A stretch of 64,000 bases of DNA from AAA044-D11 sp009705075 (GTDB lineage Bacteria; Actinomycetota; Actinomycetes; Nanopelagicales; Nanopelagicaceae), in the NCBI GenBank assembly GCA_965268675.1, contig OZ254179.1:1382913-1446912 (forward strand). Direction: 5' to 3'. Numbering within the stretch: position 1 is the stretch's first letter; every line of letters starts with the position of its first letter. The notes beneath the pieces were generated by a model. It saw nothing but the letters and a program-made list of their open reading frames with translations, searched no databases and had not been told where the DNA came from. A program made the translations under genes and the position numbers. Of this stretch, positions 17,825-26,144 are shown piece after piece.

Positions 17825-18523
17825 ATGCCTACCCCCAAGGAGATAAACGACGAAGCTGTCGTTCGCAAGGCTCCACTCTTTAGCGCGCTTGATGATGCTG
17901 CTTCAGCCACCCTTCGCGAATCTATGACACCGGTTAAAGTCTCTAAGGGGAACACGCTTTTCAAAGAGGGTGATGCCGGAGACCGCTTATTCGTGGTTGT
18001 GGAAGGAAAGTTAAAGCTCGGAACAACTTCTGCTGATGGTCGCGAAAATTTGCTTTCAATTCTTGGGCCGGGCGAAATGTTTGGTGAACTTTCACTATTT
18101 GATCCAGGACCGAGAACTGCAACGGCTACTGCTGTGACAGATGCCAGATTGCTTGCACTTTCTAATGACAAAGTTATTGGTTGGGTTACTCAACATCCAA
18201 AAGTCTCACTTCAACTTCTTGGTCGCTTGGCACAACGGCTTCGTAGAAGTAATGAAGTTCTTGCGGATTTAGTTTTCTCTGATGTTCCTGGTCGTGTTGC
18301 AAAGGCAATCATGGATCTAGGAAGTCGCTTCGGCGTCCAGAAAGATGATGGCTTGCATGTAAACCATGATCTAACCCAAGAGGAGCTTGCCCAACTTGTT
18401 GGAGCCTCTCGCGAAACCGTTAACAAAGCCCTTGCAGATTTCGCAGGACGCGGCTGGGTTCGACTCGAACCACGGGCAGTTGTAGTTCTCGATATTGAAC
18501 GCTTGTCGAAGCGTGGTCGCTAA
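17825..18523 (+). CDS. Crp/Fnr-family transcription regulator (GlxR-like)
   Basis: 232 residues. Residues ~12-125 form a cyclic-nucleotide-binding domain (KAPLFSALDD, then GDAGDRLFVVVEGKLK and FGELSLFDPGPRTATATA with the phosphate-binding Arg-Thr). The C-terminal helix-turn-helix includes LTQEELAQLVGASRETVNKAL. It closely resembles the global cAMP regulator of actinobacteria (Crp in Mycobacterium, GlxR in Corynebacterium) and shares its usual location beside nth. The ATG at 17825 lacks a ribosome site but has TATCCT seven bases upstream, suggesting leaderless expression. Confidence 0.92.
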   Translation: MPTPKEINDEAVVRKAPLFSALDDAASATLRESMTPVKVSKGNTLFKEGDAGDRLFVVVEGKLKLGTTSADGRENLLSILGPGEMFGELSLFDPGPRTATATAVTDARLLALSNDKVIGWVTQHPKVSLQLLGRLAQRLRRSNEVLADLVFSDVPGRVAKAIMDLGSRFGVQKDDGLHVNHDLTQEELAQLVGASRETVNKALADFAGRGWVRLEPRAVVVLDIERLSKRGR

Positions 18524-18997
18524 CTACTTCTTTTTAAGTTCGAAGGTTAATTCGACTTCAACTGGTGAGTTAAGTGGAAGTTCTGCAACTCCTAGAGCAG
18601 ATCGTGCATGCTTTCCATTTACATCGCCCCAAAGTGCAAGAAGTAATTCAGATGCGCCATTGATAACGGCAGGTTGATTAACAAAACCTGGTGCACCATT
18701 TACATATCCAACAACGCGGACGATACGTTCTACGTCATCAACATCTGCAACTAAGTTAAGTGCGGCAAGTGCATTTAGTGCACATATCTGCGCTAACTCT
18801 TTCGCCTGTTCAACTGAAACTTCTGCGCCAACTTTTCCAGTTATTGGAATTGCGCCATTGACCATCGGAAGTTGCCCGGCAGTGAAAACTAATTTGCCAG
18901 TCTTAACAGCAGGAACATATGCCGCTAGTGGAGCTGCGGCTACTGGAAGTTCTAGACCCATTTCTTTCAACTTCTTGCGAATATTTACTTTACTCAT
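18524..18997 (-). CDS. RidA-family protein
   Basis: 157-residue member of the YjgF/YER057c/UK114 family, whose best known member hydrolyses reactive enamine and imine intermediates. Typical stretches are GKLVFTAGQLPMVNG, the NALAALN helix and NGASELLLALWGDVNGKHAR with a conserved late Arg. The length is longer than the ~130-residue RidA core, placing it in a related subgroup. The start overlaps the DUF4177 stop by one base. The convergent Crp gene ends directly at its stop. Substrate unknown. Confidence 0.87.
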   Translation of the reverse strand: MSKVNIRKKLKEMGLELPVAAAPLAAYVPAVKTGKLVFTAGQLPMVNGAIPITGKVGAEVSVEQAKELAQICALNALAALNLVADVDDVERIVRVVGYVNGAPGFVNQPAVINGASELLLALWGDVNGKHARSALGVAELPLNSPVEVELTFELKKK

Positions 18998-19155
18998 TAT
19001 GCGATCACTCTCTTCATGTAAGCGACGAGTTGCTCGCCGGTTCCTGGTGCAGGAATAACTTGTACGAGTTCCCAGCCATCAGAACCCCAGGTATCTAAAA
19101 TTTGTTTCGTTGCGTGTGACAGAAGTGGCACGGTTGCGTATTCATATTTATCCAT
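18997..19155 (-). CDS. DUF4177-like small protein
   Basis: 52-residue protein that begins MDKYEYATVPLLSHATKQIL, continues DTWGSDGWELVQVIPAP and ends LVAYMKRVIA. The EYATVPLL and GWELVQV motifs match the small DUF4177 proteins that actinobacteria commonly encode next to RidA. It is linked by one-base overlaps to both the YqeY gene upstream (TAATG at 19155) and ridA downstream, so the three are translationally coupled. No function is established. Confidence 0.88.
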   Translation of the reverse strand: MDKYEYATVPLLSHATKQILDTWGSDGWELVQVIPAPGTGEQLVAYMKRVIA

Positions 19156-19613
19156 TAGTTTCCTCCGGTAAGTGCAGCTTTTACTAAACCTGAAACAGTT
19201 CCGCCATCTGCTTTGCCGGCAATTTTAGGTTGGATTGCTTTCATTACAACGCCCATGCCTGCAGGACCTGAGGCTCCAGTTTCTGCAATGGCATCAGCGA
19301 TAATTTTCTTAACATCATCTTCTGAAAGTTGTTCAGGTAAATATTCGGTAATTACTTTGCCTTCGCTAGTTTCGCGCTCTGAACGATCTGCGTGGCCGGC
19401 ATCTCTAAATGCATCTGCTGCTTCGCGGCGCTTCTTTGCTTCACGCGACAACACTGTGATGATCTCGGCATCGGTTAGAACGCGGGCGCTCTTTCCAGAT
19501 ACCTCTTCATTTGTGATTGCAGTTAAAACCATGCGAATAGTTCCGGAACGAAGCTCATCTCTTGAACGGATAGCCTCGGTTAAATCGCTCTGAAGTCGTT
19601 CTTTTAGTCCCAT
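19155..19613 (-). CDS. GatB/YqeY-domain protein
   Basis: 152 residues matching YqeY, a stand-alone version of the C-terminal tRNA-binding tail of GatB. It begins MGLKERLQSDLTEAIRSRD and contains the typical EAKKRREAADAFRDAGH, EYLPEQLSEDDVKKII and GPAGMGVVMKAI stretches. Likely an RNA-associated protein; cellular role unclear. It starts only 20 bases from the divergent phosphoesterase ATG and heads the YqeY-DUF4177-RidA unit. Confidence 0.9.
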   Translation of the reverse strand: MGLKERLQSDLTEAIRSRDELRSGTIRMVLTAITNEEVSGKSARVLTDAEIITVLSREAKKRREAADAFRDAGHADRSERETSEGKVITEYLPEQLSEDDVKKIIADAIAETGASGPAGMGVVMKAIQPKIAGKADGGTVSGLVKAALTGGN

Positions 19614-19633
19614 AGCGGTATCTTCTCACGCCT

Positions 19634-20452
19634 ATGAGTTACAAACTACGCGAGGTCACGGTCCCAGTCCTACCAGCTGGCCACCGTTCGATTCGAGTGC
19701 TGCACTTTTCTGATCTGCACCTAACCCCAAGACGTAAAACCGAAATCGCAGATATCAAATCATTCGCAGGATTAGAACCAGACCTGGTAATTAGTACCGG
19801 TGATTTTTTGGCGCATAAAGGCGCGGTGCCGGTTGTTTTAGATGCGCTTCATCCATTATTTGATATTCCTGGTCTCTTTGTTTTTGGATCAAATGATTAC
19901 TACGGACCGCGTCCAAAGAATCCATTCTCTTATCTATTTAAAGATAACGGCAAGCGAAATTTGGGACCAGATCTTGATTGGCAGGGTCTACAGAAATCTT
20001 TAACTGGAATTGGTTGGCTTGATTTAAATCATTCGCGTGAAATCCTAAAGATTAATGACACAACAATTGAAGCTCGCGGAACCGATGATGCACATTTGAA
20101 TTTGGATTACTACCCAGAAGTTGCTGGTGCCCCAGATAAAAAGGCCCAACTTGCAATTGGAGTAACACATGCGCCATATCTTCGGATTTTAGATGCGATG
20201 AGTAAAGATAATTTAGATTTAATTTTCGCTGGTCACACACATGGCGGACAAGTTCGCCTACCTTGGATTGGTGAAAGCAAAGCTCTGACAACTAATTGTG
20301 ATTTACCAACTTGGCGAGCACGCGGTTTAACTCGTGAACCAAACGAACCTTGGTTGCATGTATCTGCCGGAATGGGAACAAGTCCATTTGCTCGAATTCG
20401 TGTGGCATCTCCGCCAGAAGTTTCGTTAGTGACGCTTGAAGCCGGGTTTTAA
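19634..20452 (+). CDS. Metallophosphoesterase
   Basis: 272-residue calcineurin-like phosphoesterase. The metal-binding motifs are all visible: HFSDLHL (about 24-30), STGDFLA, GSNDYYG (in place of GNHD, as in this subgroup), GVTHAPYLRIL and AGHTHGGQVRLP. No signal peptide or transmembrane segment, unlike membrane-anchored YkuE-type members. No Shine-Dalgarno; TATCTT lies nine bases before the ATG, which suggests a leaderless message whose promoter lies inside the divergent YqeY gene. Its 3' end overlaps a convergent GNAT gene by 27 bases. Substrate unknown. Confidence 0.88.
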   Translation: MSYKLREVTVPVLPAGHRSIRVLHFSDLHLTPRRKTEIADIKSFAGLEPDLVISTGDFLAHKGAVPVVLDALHPLFDIPGLFVFGSNDYYGPRPKNPFSYLFKDNGKRNLGPDLDWQGLQKSLTGIGWLDLNHSREILKINDTTIEARGTDDAHLNLDYYPEVAGAPDKKAQLAIGVTHAPYLRILDAMSKDNLDLIFAGHTHGGQVRLPWIGESKALTTNCDLPTWRARGLTREPNEPWLHVSAGMGTSPFARIRVASPPEVSLVTLEAGF

Positions 20453-21166
20453 ATAATTTGTAAATTGGGCAATCTCGATCATGCCAGCTTTTTGATAAGC
20501 CTTAATTGCTGCAATATTCTTGTGATCGACCCCAAGTGAGAGAGTTTGAATTCCAAGTTCATTTGATCTTGAGATAAAGCGTTGCACTAACTCCGTTGCA
20601 TATCCTTTTCCACGCATCGCTTCCACTGTTGCAACGGAGGAAATTACGTGCGACCCCGAAGACCATCGAACCAAAGCCCCAATTGCACTTACTTGCCCTG
20701 CTTCATTTCGAACACAGCCCCACTGAATTACTTCAGGATTGCCGGGATAAACCGAAGAGCTCGGTGCATTCTCATCCAATAGTTTTTTAATGAGCTCGTC
20801 ATCCTTCAACTCTTCAATACTTTCAAAGCCGGGAATAACTCTGGTATCTATTCCATAAGTATCAAATTGATTTGCAATTTCAAGATGACCGAAAGTTGGG
20901 CCAAAACGGTTGAATGCGACTCCACATTTATCCCAGCGGGGGTCGATATAAGGATCGGGACCATAAGCCTGGCCATAGATGAAGCCTGAATGCATCGTAA
21001 AAGAGAATGAATCTTCGCTTTTAAATGCCTCTATAAAATCTTTGGAATTAACTTCCGACACAAAGATGCCGGGCCCATTGATTTCACCGAGTTGTTCGCG
21101 CGACCAACCCAACGCGACTTCTAAATCGCTGGTCCGCTTAAAACTCTTTGGCAACGAGTTCTGCAA
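20426..21166 (-). CDS. GNAT-family N-acetyltransferase
   Basis: 246 residues. The C-terminal half is a GNAT fold with the acetyl-CoA loop seen as MRGKGYATELVQRFISRSN and the late motif LSLGVDHKNIAAIKAYQKAGM. The N-terminal half is an extra, family-unassigned domain. The start at 21166 overlaps the end of asd by 29 bases; a TTG four codons later would shorten this a little. Probably cotranscribed with lysC-asd. Substrate unknown. Confidence 0.85.
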   Translation of the reverse strand: MQNSLPKSFKRTSDLEVALGWSREQLGEINGPGIFVSEVNSKDFIEAFKSEDSFSFTMHSGFIYGQAYGPDPYIDPRWDKCGVAFNRFGPTFGHLEIANQFDTYGIDTRVIPGFESIEELKDDELIKKLLDENAPSSSVYPGNPEVIQWGCVRNEAGQVSAIGALVRWSSGSHVISSVATVEAMRGKGYATELVQRFISRSNELGIQTLSLGVDHKNIAAIKAYQKAGMIEIAQFTNYLKPGFKRH

Positions 21167-22184
21167 TCTGCGCCGTATTTAAAGCAGCACCTTTGCGCAA
21201 GTTATCGCCGCACAAGAAGAGATCAAGTGCATGCTTATCATCGAGGCTGCGACGAACGCGACCAACCCAAGTTGGATCAGTTCCTACAACTTCGGCAGGT
21301 GTTGGGAATTCATAATTCTCTGGATCATCAACAAGTTTTACGCCAGCAGCGTTACGCAGAACTTCTTGCGCGTCTTTTCGTGAAACCTTCTTCTTAAATA
21401 TTGCATGCACTGCCAATGAGTGTGTTGTCAGAACTGGAACTCGAACACAGGTCGCCGAAACTTTTAGATCTGGCATACCTAGAATCTTGCGGGATTCATT
21501 GCGCACTTTAAGTTCTTCAGAAGAGTAGCCATCTTCTTTTAGCGAACCAGCCCACGGAATAACATTTAGCGCAAGCGGCTTTGGGAACGGGCCGTTCTCT
21601 TTTATATGCGCCTTTGAATCATTTGCAACATCACCAGAGTTTGTTCCCGCGACTGCAGAAATTTGTGCACGCAAGGTATCGATACCTGACTGACCAGCAC
21701 CTGATGCAGCTTGATACGAAGCAACCACAAGTTCTTGTAATCCATATTCCTTATTCAGTGCGCCCATTGCAACAATCATTGAAAGAGTTGTGCAATTTGG
21801 ATTTGAAATAATTCCCTTTGGACGCTTTTTAGCAGATTTAGGATTTACTTCTGGAACGACAAGCGGAACTTCTGGGTCCATACGAAAGGCGCCGGAGTTA
21901 TCAACTACGACTGCGCCACGGGAAACCGCAATCGGTGCCCATTCAGCAGAAATTTCATCTGGAACATCAAACATTGCAATATCAATTCCATCGAACGCTT
22001 CTGGTGAAAGCGCAACAACAGTTAGCTCTTCTCCGCGACACATAAGTTTCTTACCGGCACTTCTTGCAGATGCAATCAGGCGAATCTCGCCATAAACATT
22101 CTCGCGCTTACTTAAAATATCGAGCATGACGGTACCGACTGCGCCAGTAGCGCCAACTACTGCTAGAGATGGTTTTTTGCTCAT
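21138..22184 (-). CDS. asd: Aspartate-semialdehyde dehydrogenase
   Basis: NADPH-dependent reduction of aspartyl phosphate to aspartate semialdehyde, the branch point for lysine, diaminopimelate, threonine and methionine. N-terminal VVGATGAVGTVMLDIL is the nucleotide-binding loop; ISNPNCTTLSMIVA holds the catalytic Cys; the motif ASYQAASGAGQSG follows. 348 residues. It overlaps lysC by four bases (ATGA), so LysC and Asd are made together. Confidence 0.96.
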   Translation of the reverse strand: MSKKPSLAVVGATGAVGTVMLDILSKRENVYGEIRLIASARSAGKKLMCRGEELTVVALSPEAFDGIDIAMFDVPDEISAEWAPIAVSRGAVVVDNSGAFRMDPEVPLVVPEVNPKSAKKRPKGIISNPNCTTLSMIVAMGALNKEYGLQELVVASYQAASGAGQSGIDTLRAQISAVAGTNSGDVANDSKAHIKENGPFPKPLALNVIPWAGSLKEDGYSSEELKVRNESRKILGMPDLKVSATCVRVPVLTTHSLAVHAIFKKKVSRKDAQEVLRNAAGVKLVDDPENYEFPTPAEVVGTDPTWVGRVRRSLDDKHALDLFLCGDNLRKGAALNTAQIAELVAKEF

Positions 22185-22702
22185 CGTCCGCTACCCCCAT
22201 AAACAACAGCCTCGATTTGTGCGGCATCTAATTCAAATGCAGTATGTGCTGCGCGAACGCCATTTTCAAGATCTGTTGCACGGCAGACAATTGAAATACG
22301 AATCTCTGAAGTAGAAATCATTTCAATGTTCACTCCAGCATCTGCAAGGCAGGCGAAGAATGTTGCAGTAACACCTGGGTGTGAGCGCATACCTGCACCA
22401 ATAAGTGAGAGCTTTCCAATTTGATCATCGTATTGAATTGATTGGAAGCCGATTTCGCCCTGTATTCGTTGCAAAATTGTTGTTGCCGATGATCCTTCAG
22501 TTTTTGGCAGAGTAAAGGAGATATCAGTTAGTCCAGTCGCTGCTGCAGAAACATTCTGCACAATCATGTCGATGTTAATGTCGGCATCCGCAATTGCTTG
22601 AAAGATACGTGCCGCAGTTCCGGTCCGATCAGGAACTCCAACCACAGTTATCTTTGCTTCGCTCTTGTCGTGGGCGATGCCCGCGATGATTGCTTGTTCC
22701 AT
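22181..22702 (-). CDS. Predicted aspartokinase beta subunit from an internal start
   Basis: An in-frame ATG at 22702 begins MEQAIIAGIAHDKSEAKI and is preceded by GAAGGAGG with seven bases of spacing, a much better ribosome site than that of full-length lysC. The product (173 residues) would contain just the two ACT domains. Aspartokinases of Corynebacterium glutamicum and Bacillus subtilis are alpha2beta2 complexes made by the same trick. The signal is seen directly; expression is inferred. Confidence 0.75.
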   Translation of the reverse strand: MEQAIIAGIAHDKSEAKITVVGVPDRTGTAARIFQAIADADINIDMIVQNVSAAATGLTDISFTLPKTEGSSATTILQRIQGEIGFQSIQYDDQIGKLSLIGAGMRSHPGVTATFFACLADAGVNIEMISTSEIRISIVCRATDLENGVRAAHTAFELDAAQIEAVVYGGSGR

Positions 22703-23455
22703 ATCGGTTCCTCCTTCAGGATGATCTTTGACCACCCAGGTTCCTTCGTTGTTAGAAAATGATGAACGTACGTGAATTGGCATGTCATAACGGCGCGCAT
22801 ATTCAACACAGCGCAGGTGCAGAACTTTTGCGCCGGAAGCTGCAAGCTCTAACATCTCGTCATATGTAACTGTTTTTAGTTTTTTCGCTGCAGGAACAAC
22901 ACGTGGATCGGCAGAGAAGATTCCATCAACGTCGGTATAAATCTCACAAACATCTGCTTCTAGTGCCGCTGCTAAAGCAACTGCTGTTGTATCCGAACCA
23001 CCACGGCCAAGAGTTGTTACATCTTTTGTATCTTGGCTAATTCCTTGGAAGCCGGCGACAATTGCAATTGCACCTTCGTCAAGCGCTTCGGTAATTCGAG
23101 ATGGAGTTACATCGATAATGCGAGCGCGGCCATGTGCTGAGGTTGTTATAACTCCGGCTTGCGATCCCGTAAAAGAACGTGCTTCATTTCCTAAATTTCC
23201 GATTGCCATTGCAAGTAGCGCCATGGAAATTCGCTCACCAGCAGTCAAAAGCATGTCGAGTTCGCGACCATTTGGTAGCGGAGTTACTTGGTTTGCCAGA
23301 TCGATTAGTTCATCAGTGGTATCGCCCATCGCAGATACGACTACAACGACTTGGTGGCCAGCTCGTTTAGTGGCCACGATTCGATTGGCGACTCGCTTAA
23401 GCCCTTCGGCATCAGCAACGGAGGAGCCGCCGTATTTCTGAACTATTAGACCCAT
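22181..23455 (-). CDS. lysC: Aspartokinase
   Basis: Phosphorylates aspartate, the first step of the lysine/threonine/methionine/diaminopimelate pathway. The N-terminal MGLIVQKYGGSSVAD motif opens the kinase domain; two ACT domains fill the C-terminal third (around 265-424) and mediate feedback inhibition. 424 residues. An in-frame ATG at 22702 with its own ribosome site would also yield the regulatory beta subunit, as in Corynebacterium and Bacillus. The full-length ATG itself has no Shine-Dalgarno but an inverted repeat eight bases upstream. Confidence 0.96.
   Translation of the reverse strand: MGLIVQKYGGSSVADAEGLKRVANRIVATKRAGHQVVVVVSAMGDTTDELIDLANQVTPLPNGRELDMLLTAGERISMALLAMAIGNLGNEARSFTGSQAGVITTSAHGRARIIDVTPSRITEALDEGAIAIVAGFQGISQDTKDVTTLGRGGSDTTAVALAAALEADVCEIYTDVDGIFSADPRVVPAAKKLKTVTYDEMLELAASGAKVLHLRCVEYARRYDMPIHVRSSFSNNEGTWVVKDHPEGGTDMEQAIIAGIAHDKSEAKITVVGVPDRTGTAARIFQAIADADINIDMIVQNVSAAATGLTDISFTLPKTEGSSATTILQRIQGEIGFQSIQYDDQIGKLSLIGAGMRSHPGVTATFFACLADAGVNIEMISTSEIRISIVCRATDLENGVRAAHTAFELDAAQIEAVVYGGSGR
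22710..22714 (-). promoter_or_regulatory. Internal ribosome binding site in lysC
   Basis: GGAGG inside the lysC reading frame, seven bases before the in-frame ATG at 22702. It decides the start of the predicted beta subunit. Confidence 0.75.
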
Positions 23456-23463
23456 GTGCTAAA

Positions 23464-23478
23464 TATCCACCATGGATA
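23464..23478. promoter_or_regulatory. Inverted repeat just upstream of lysC
   Basis: TATCCA-CCA-TGGATA, perfect six-base arms, ends eight bases before the lysC ATG (minus strand). It occupies the place where a -10 element or ribosome site would be, so it may be an operator. Further upstream TCAAATAATGA occurs twice (23509-23519 and 23534-23544). Confidence 0.45.
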
Positions 23479-23558
23479 AAGGTCTATGAAACCTAATTTC
23501 GGTTTATCTCAAATAATGAAACGCATAGGCGTATCAAATAATGAGAAATATCTAGAAG

Positions 23559-24158
23559 TTAGTTCTCAACCGTTCTTCTGCCCTCAAATGCCCGGCCTAG
23601 CGTCACTTCATCTGCATATTCCAAGTCTCCGCCAACAGGCAAGCCAGATGCCAGGCGGCTTACCTTAATTCCGAGCGGCTTTAGCAATCTAGATAAATAT
23701 GTAGCTGTCGCTTCGCCTTCAAGGTTTGGATCGGTCGCAATAATAATTTCTTGAATCTCAGTTGCAGCAAGGCGAACCATTAATTCACGAATACGTAAAT
23801 TCTCTGGACCGATGCCATCGATCGGTGAAATTGCGCCACCAAGTACATGATACTTACCGCGGAATTCTCGAGTCTTTTCAATTGCAATTACATCTTTGCT
23901 CTCTTCAACAACACAGATAAGTGCTGGGTCACGTCGTGGATCACGACAGATTCGGCAAAGTTCTTCCTCTGAGATATTTCCGCATTCATTACAGAACTTA
24001 ACTTTCTCTTTAACGGTGCGCAGGACATCTGCAAGACGCGAAATATCCACGCGCTCGGATTGAATAATATGGAATGCGATTCGCTGTGCTGACTTTGGAC
24101 CGATACCTGGCAGGCGGCCGAGTTCATCTATTAAATCTTGGATGGCACCTTCATACAT
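23559..24158 (-). CDS. recR: Recombination mediator protein RecR
   Basis: Works with RecF and RecO to load RecA on gapped DNA. Residues 1-30 hold the helix-hairpin-helix (LIDELGRLPGIGPKSAQRIAF is its core, quoted here by its ends LIDELGRL and AQRIAF). A Cys4 zinc finger follows (CNECGNISEEELCRIC), then a TOPRIM domain with VVEESKDVIAIE and a conserved ATDPNLEGEATATYL. 199 residues. Starts six bases after dnaX, the classic dnaX-recR arrangement; the YbaB gene usually between them is absent. Confidence 0.96.
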   Translation of the reverse strand: MYEGAIQDLIDELGRLPGIGPKSAQRIAFHIIQSERVDISRLADVLRTVKEKVKFCNECGNISEEELCRICRDPRRDPALICVVEESKDVIAIEKTREFRGKYHVLGGAISPIDGIGPENLRIRELMVRLAATEIQEIIIATDPNLEGEATATYLSRLLKPLGIKVSRLASGLPVGGDLEYADEVTLGRAFEGRRTVEN

Positions 24159-24164
24159 TCGCGG

Positions 24165-25865
24165 TTAATCCTTCTTGGTTTCGCTAATTATTTGCGCGCC
24201 AAGTTCGCGCATCAAAAGTTCTTGCCCAGACATTTGGTCGGCATCACTTGGATCTTCTGCCGCACGTGACGCTGCAGAAGTCGGTGATGAAGAACTTGCA
24301 CTTGCATCGACGACACACTCAATCTTCAAATCAAGTCCTGTTACATCCACAAATGCAACACGCAAAATTTCATCGCTGCCAGAACGAATAAACGAATCAC
24401 GTGCCCCGGCATTAACAATTCCGATTGTGATTGCCTTCTCATCCACTGCTAATACATGCGCGCTAGAACTTAGCAGCGACCAAGTTAAGCGACGACGCTT
24501 CTTTACATTTTCAATTACTTCTGGCCAGAATCTGCGAAGCGCTGCGGCATCTATTGGTCCAGTTGGTTTATTTACATTAGGCGTAGGTGCTGCTGCTCGA
24601 ATTGGTGCTTTTACTTCTTCTTTAACTATTTCTTGCGCAACTTCTTTAACTGGCACATCTTTTTTAACTTCTTTAACTTCCGCTTTTATCGCTACCGGTT
24701 GGGCGACAGAAATGTTTTCACGAAGCTCTAACCGTTCGATTCTAGAAATTAAGCCGACATCATCGCTGCCTGGCAGAAGGATGCGGCCACAAATGAGTTC
24801 AAGCATCAACCTTGGAGCCGTTGCGCCACGCATCTGAGTTAAGCCAGCAGCCACAATATCTGCGCTTCGAATTAAGTTTGCAGTTCCAATAATCGTTGCC
24901 TGGGCCCGCATTCGTTGCAGTTGATCTTCTGGAATCTCGCGAAGTATCTGTGATGCACTCTCTTCAACCGCCCCCACAATAATTAAATCGCGAAGTCGTT
25001 CTAAGAAATCTTGGGTGAAACGTCGTGGATCATGCCCAGATTCAATGACCCGATCAATTGCTTTAAATAGTGTTGCGCCATCTCGTGCAGCCATTGCATC
25101 GATAGCTTCATCGAGAAGTGCGCCGTCGGTGTAGCCAAGCAATTGAATCGCAATTTCATAAGTAACGCCCGCGTCGCCAGCGCCGGCAAGCAACTGTCCA
25201 AGAACAGATAACGCATCTCGAACTGAACCACCAGATGCACGCACTACAAGTGGGATAACACCTTTAGCCACTTCAATGCCCTCAGATTTACAAACTTTCT
25301 CTAAGTGCGTTGCAAGAATTCCAGGCGGAACTAAGCGAAATGGATAATGGTGTGTACGTGATCTGATTGTTGAAATAAGTTTTTCAGGTTCAGTTGTAGC
25401 AAAAATAAATAGAACATGTGGTGGTGGTTCTTCGACAACTTTTAATAACGCATTTGCAGCGCCGGGTCCAAGTTGGTGGGCCTCATCAATAATATAAATC
25501 TTGTAACGAGAACTTACTGGAGCGAAGAATGCTTTGTCGCGAAGATCGCGCGCGTCATCTACTAAACCATGTGTTGCAGCATCTAATTCAATAACATCAA
25601 TTGACCCTGGACCATTCGCAACTAAATCTTTACATGATTGGCACTCGCCACATGGATTTGGTGTCGGACCTTTTTCGCAATTAAGTGAACGCGCCATAAT
25701 GCGAGCGCTAGAAGTTTTTCCGCAACCACGTGGACCAGAAAATAAATATGCGTGATGAATTTTTCCGGATTCAAGTGCATTTGAAAGTGGTTCGGTTACA
25801 TGTTCTTGCCCGATAACTTCACTAAAAGTGGAGGGGCGATACTTACGATACAAAGCTAGTGACAT
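24165..25865 (-). CDS. dnaX: DNA polymerase III subunit gamma/tau
   Basis: AAA+ clamp-loader ATPase. Walker A is GPRGCGKTSSARI (about 44-56), the four zinc Cys are in LNCEKGPTPNPCGECQSC, Walker B gives IIDEAHQL and sensor 1 FATTEPEKL. The tail after ~370 is Lys/Glu/Val-rich and then a domain containing FWPEVIENVKKRRRL, which in tau binds polymerase. 566 residues, shorter than many actinobacterial DnaX proteins because the linker is brief. No gamma-producing frameshift signal is convincing. Confidence 0.96.
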   Translation of the reverse strand: MSLALYRKYRPSTFSEVIGQEHVTEPLSNALESGKIHHAYLFSGPRGCGKTSSARIMARSLNCEKGPTPNPCGECQSCKDLVANGPGSIDVIELDAATHGLVDDARDLRDKAFFAPVSSRYKIYIIDEAHQLGPGAANALLKVVEEPPPHVLFIFATTEPEKLISTIRSRTHHYPFRLVPPGILATHLEKVCKSEGIEVAKGVIPLVVRASGGSVRDALSVLGQLLAGAGDAGVTYEIAIQLLGYTDGALLDEAIDAMAARDGATLFKAIDRVIESGHDPRRFTQDFLERLRDLIIVGAVEESASQILREIPEDQLQRMRAQATIIGTANLIRSADIVAAGLTQMRGATAPRLMLELICGRILLPGSDDVGLISRIERLELRENISVAQPVAIKAEVKEVKKDVPVKEVAQEIVKEEVKAPIRAAAPTPNVNKPTGPIDAAALRRFWPEVIENVKKRRRLTWSLLSSSAHVLAVDEKAITIGIVNAGARDSFIRSGSDEILRVAFVDVTGLDLKIECVVDASASSSSPTSAASRAAEDPSDADQMSGQELLMRELGAQIISETKKD

Positions 25866-25924
25866 CGCGCTTCCTCTCTACTTTTCGTTTCCTAAATCAT
25901 TTCAATAAACAAAAGAATTAATGG

Positions 25925-26012
25925 GACCCTTCGCACACCCGCCAGAGCGGACTTACCCTTGCTGCCTTCCAGCCCTGGGGGAGTTCAGTACGGTTGCGCC
26001 GCACGAAGGATC
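25925..26012 (-). ncRNA. ffs: Signal recognition particle RNA (small bacterial 4.5S type)
   Basis: The minus strand gives a rod-like RNA of about 88 bases. Its ends pair (GAUCCUUCG with CGAAGGGUC) and the apex carries the SRP54-binding motif GGCUGGAAGGCAGCAAGG with the GGAA-type tetraloop region and symmetric loop. No Alu domain, so it is the short form. It binds Ffh to target membrane proteins. It sits between dnaX and tRNA-Ser, a familiar actinobacterial arrangement. Ends are set by pairing and may be off by a few bases. Confidence 0.93.
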
Positions 26013-26056
26013 TGCGGACAATCATAGTAATTAGAGCCGATAGGCTCATCCCCTCG

Positions 26057-26144
26057 GGAGGATTCGCATAGCGGCCGAGTGCGCACGCTTGGAAAGCGTG
26101 TATAGGGCAACCTATCGAGGGTTCAAATCCCTCATCCTCCGCCA
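26057..26144 (+). tRNA. tRNA-Ser (anticodon GGA)
   Basis: Acceptor arm GGAGGAT pairs with ATCCTCC, discriminator G, and CCA is encoded. The anticodon stem CACGC/GCGTG closes loop TTGGAAA, giving anticodon GGA (reads UCC/UCU). A long variable arm (TATAGGGCAACCTATC), as serine tRNAs require, precedes the T-arm GAGGG-TTCAAAT-CCCTC. All arms fold without mismatches of note. Its 3' end is duplicated at 26197-26208. Confidence 0.97.

Noticed and set aside
23456..23558. Lysine riboswitch before lysC
   Set aside because: The leader is about 100 bases, too short, and lacks the conserved core.
24660..24665. A6 run in dnaX as a programmed frameshift for the gamma subunit
   Set aside because: The run is out of the needed A-AAA-AAG phase: the zero-frame codons are AAA AAA GAT. 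A shift would end after a few codons but no stimulating hairpin or upstream Shine-Dalgarno was seen.
24175..24837. 220-residue plus-strand frame
   Set aside because: Antisense to the 3' half of dnaX; Ser/Thr-rich composition typical of shadow frames.
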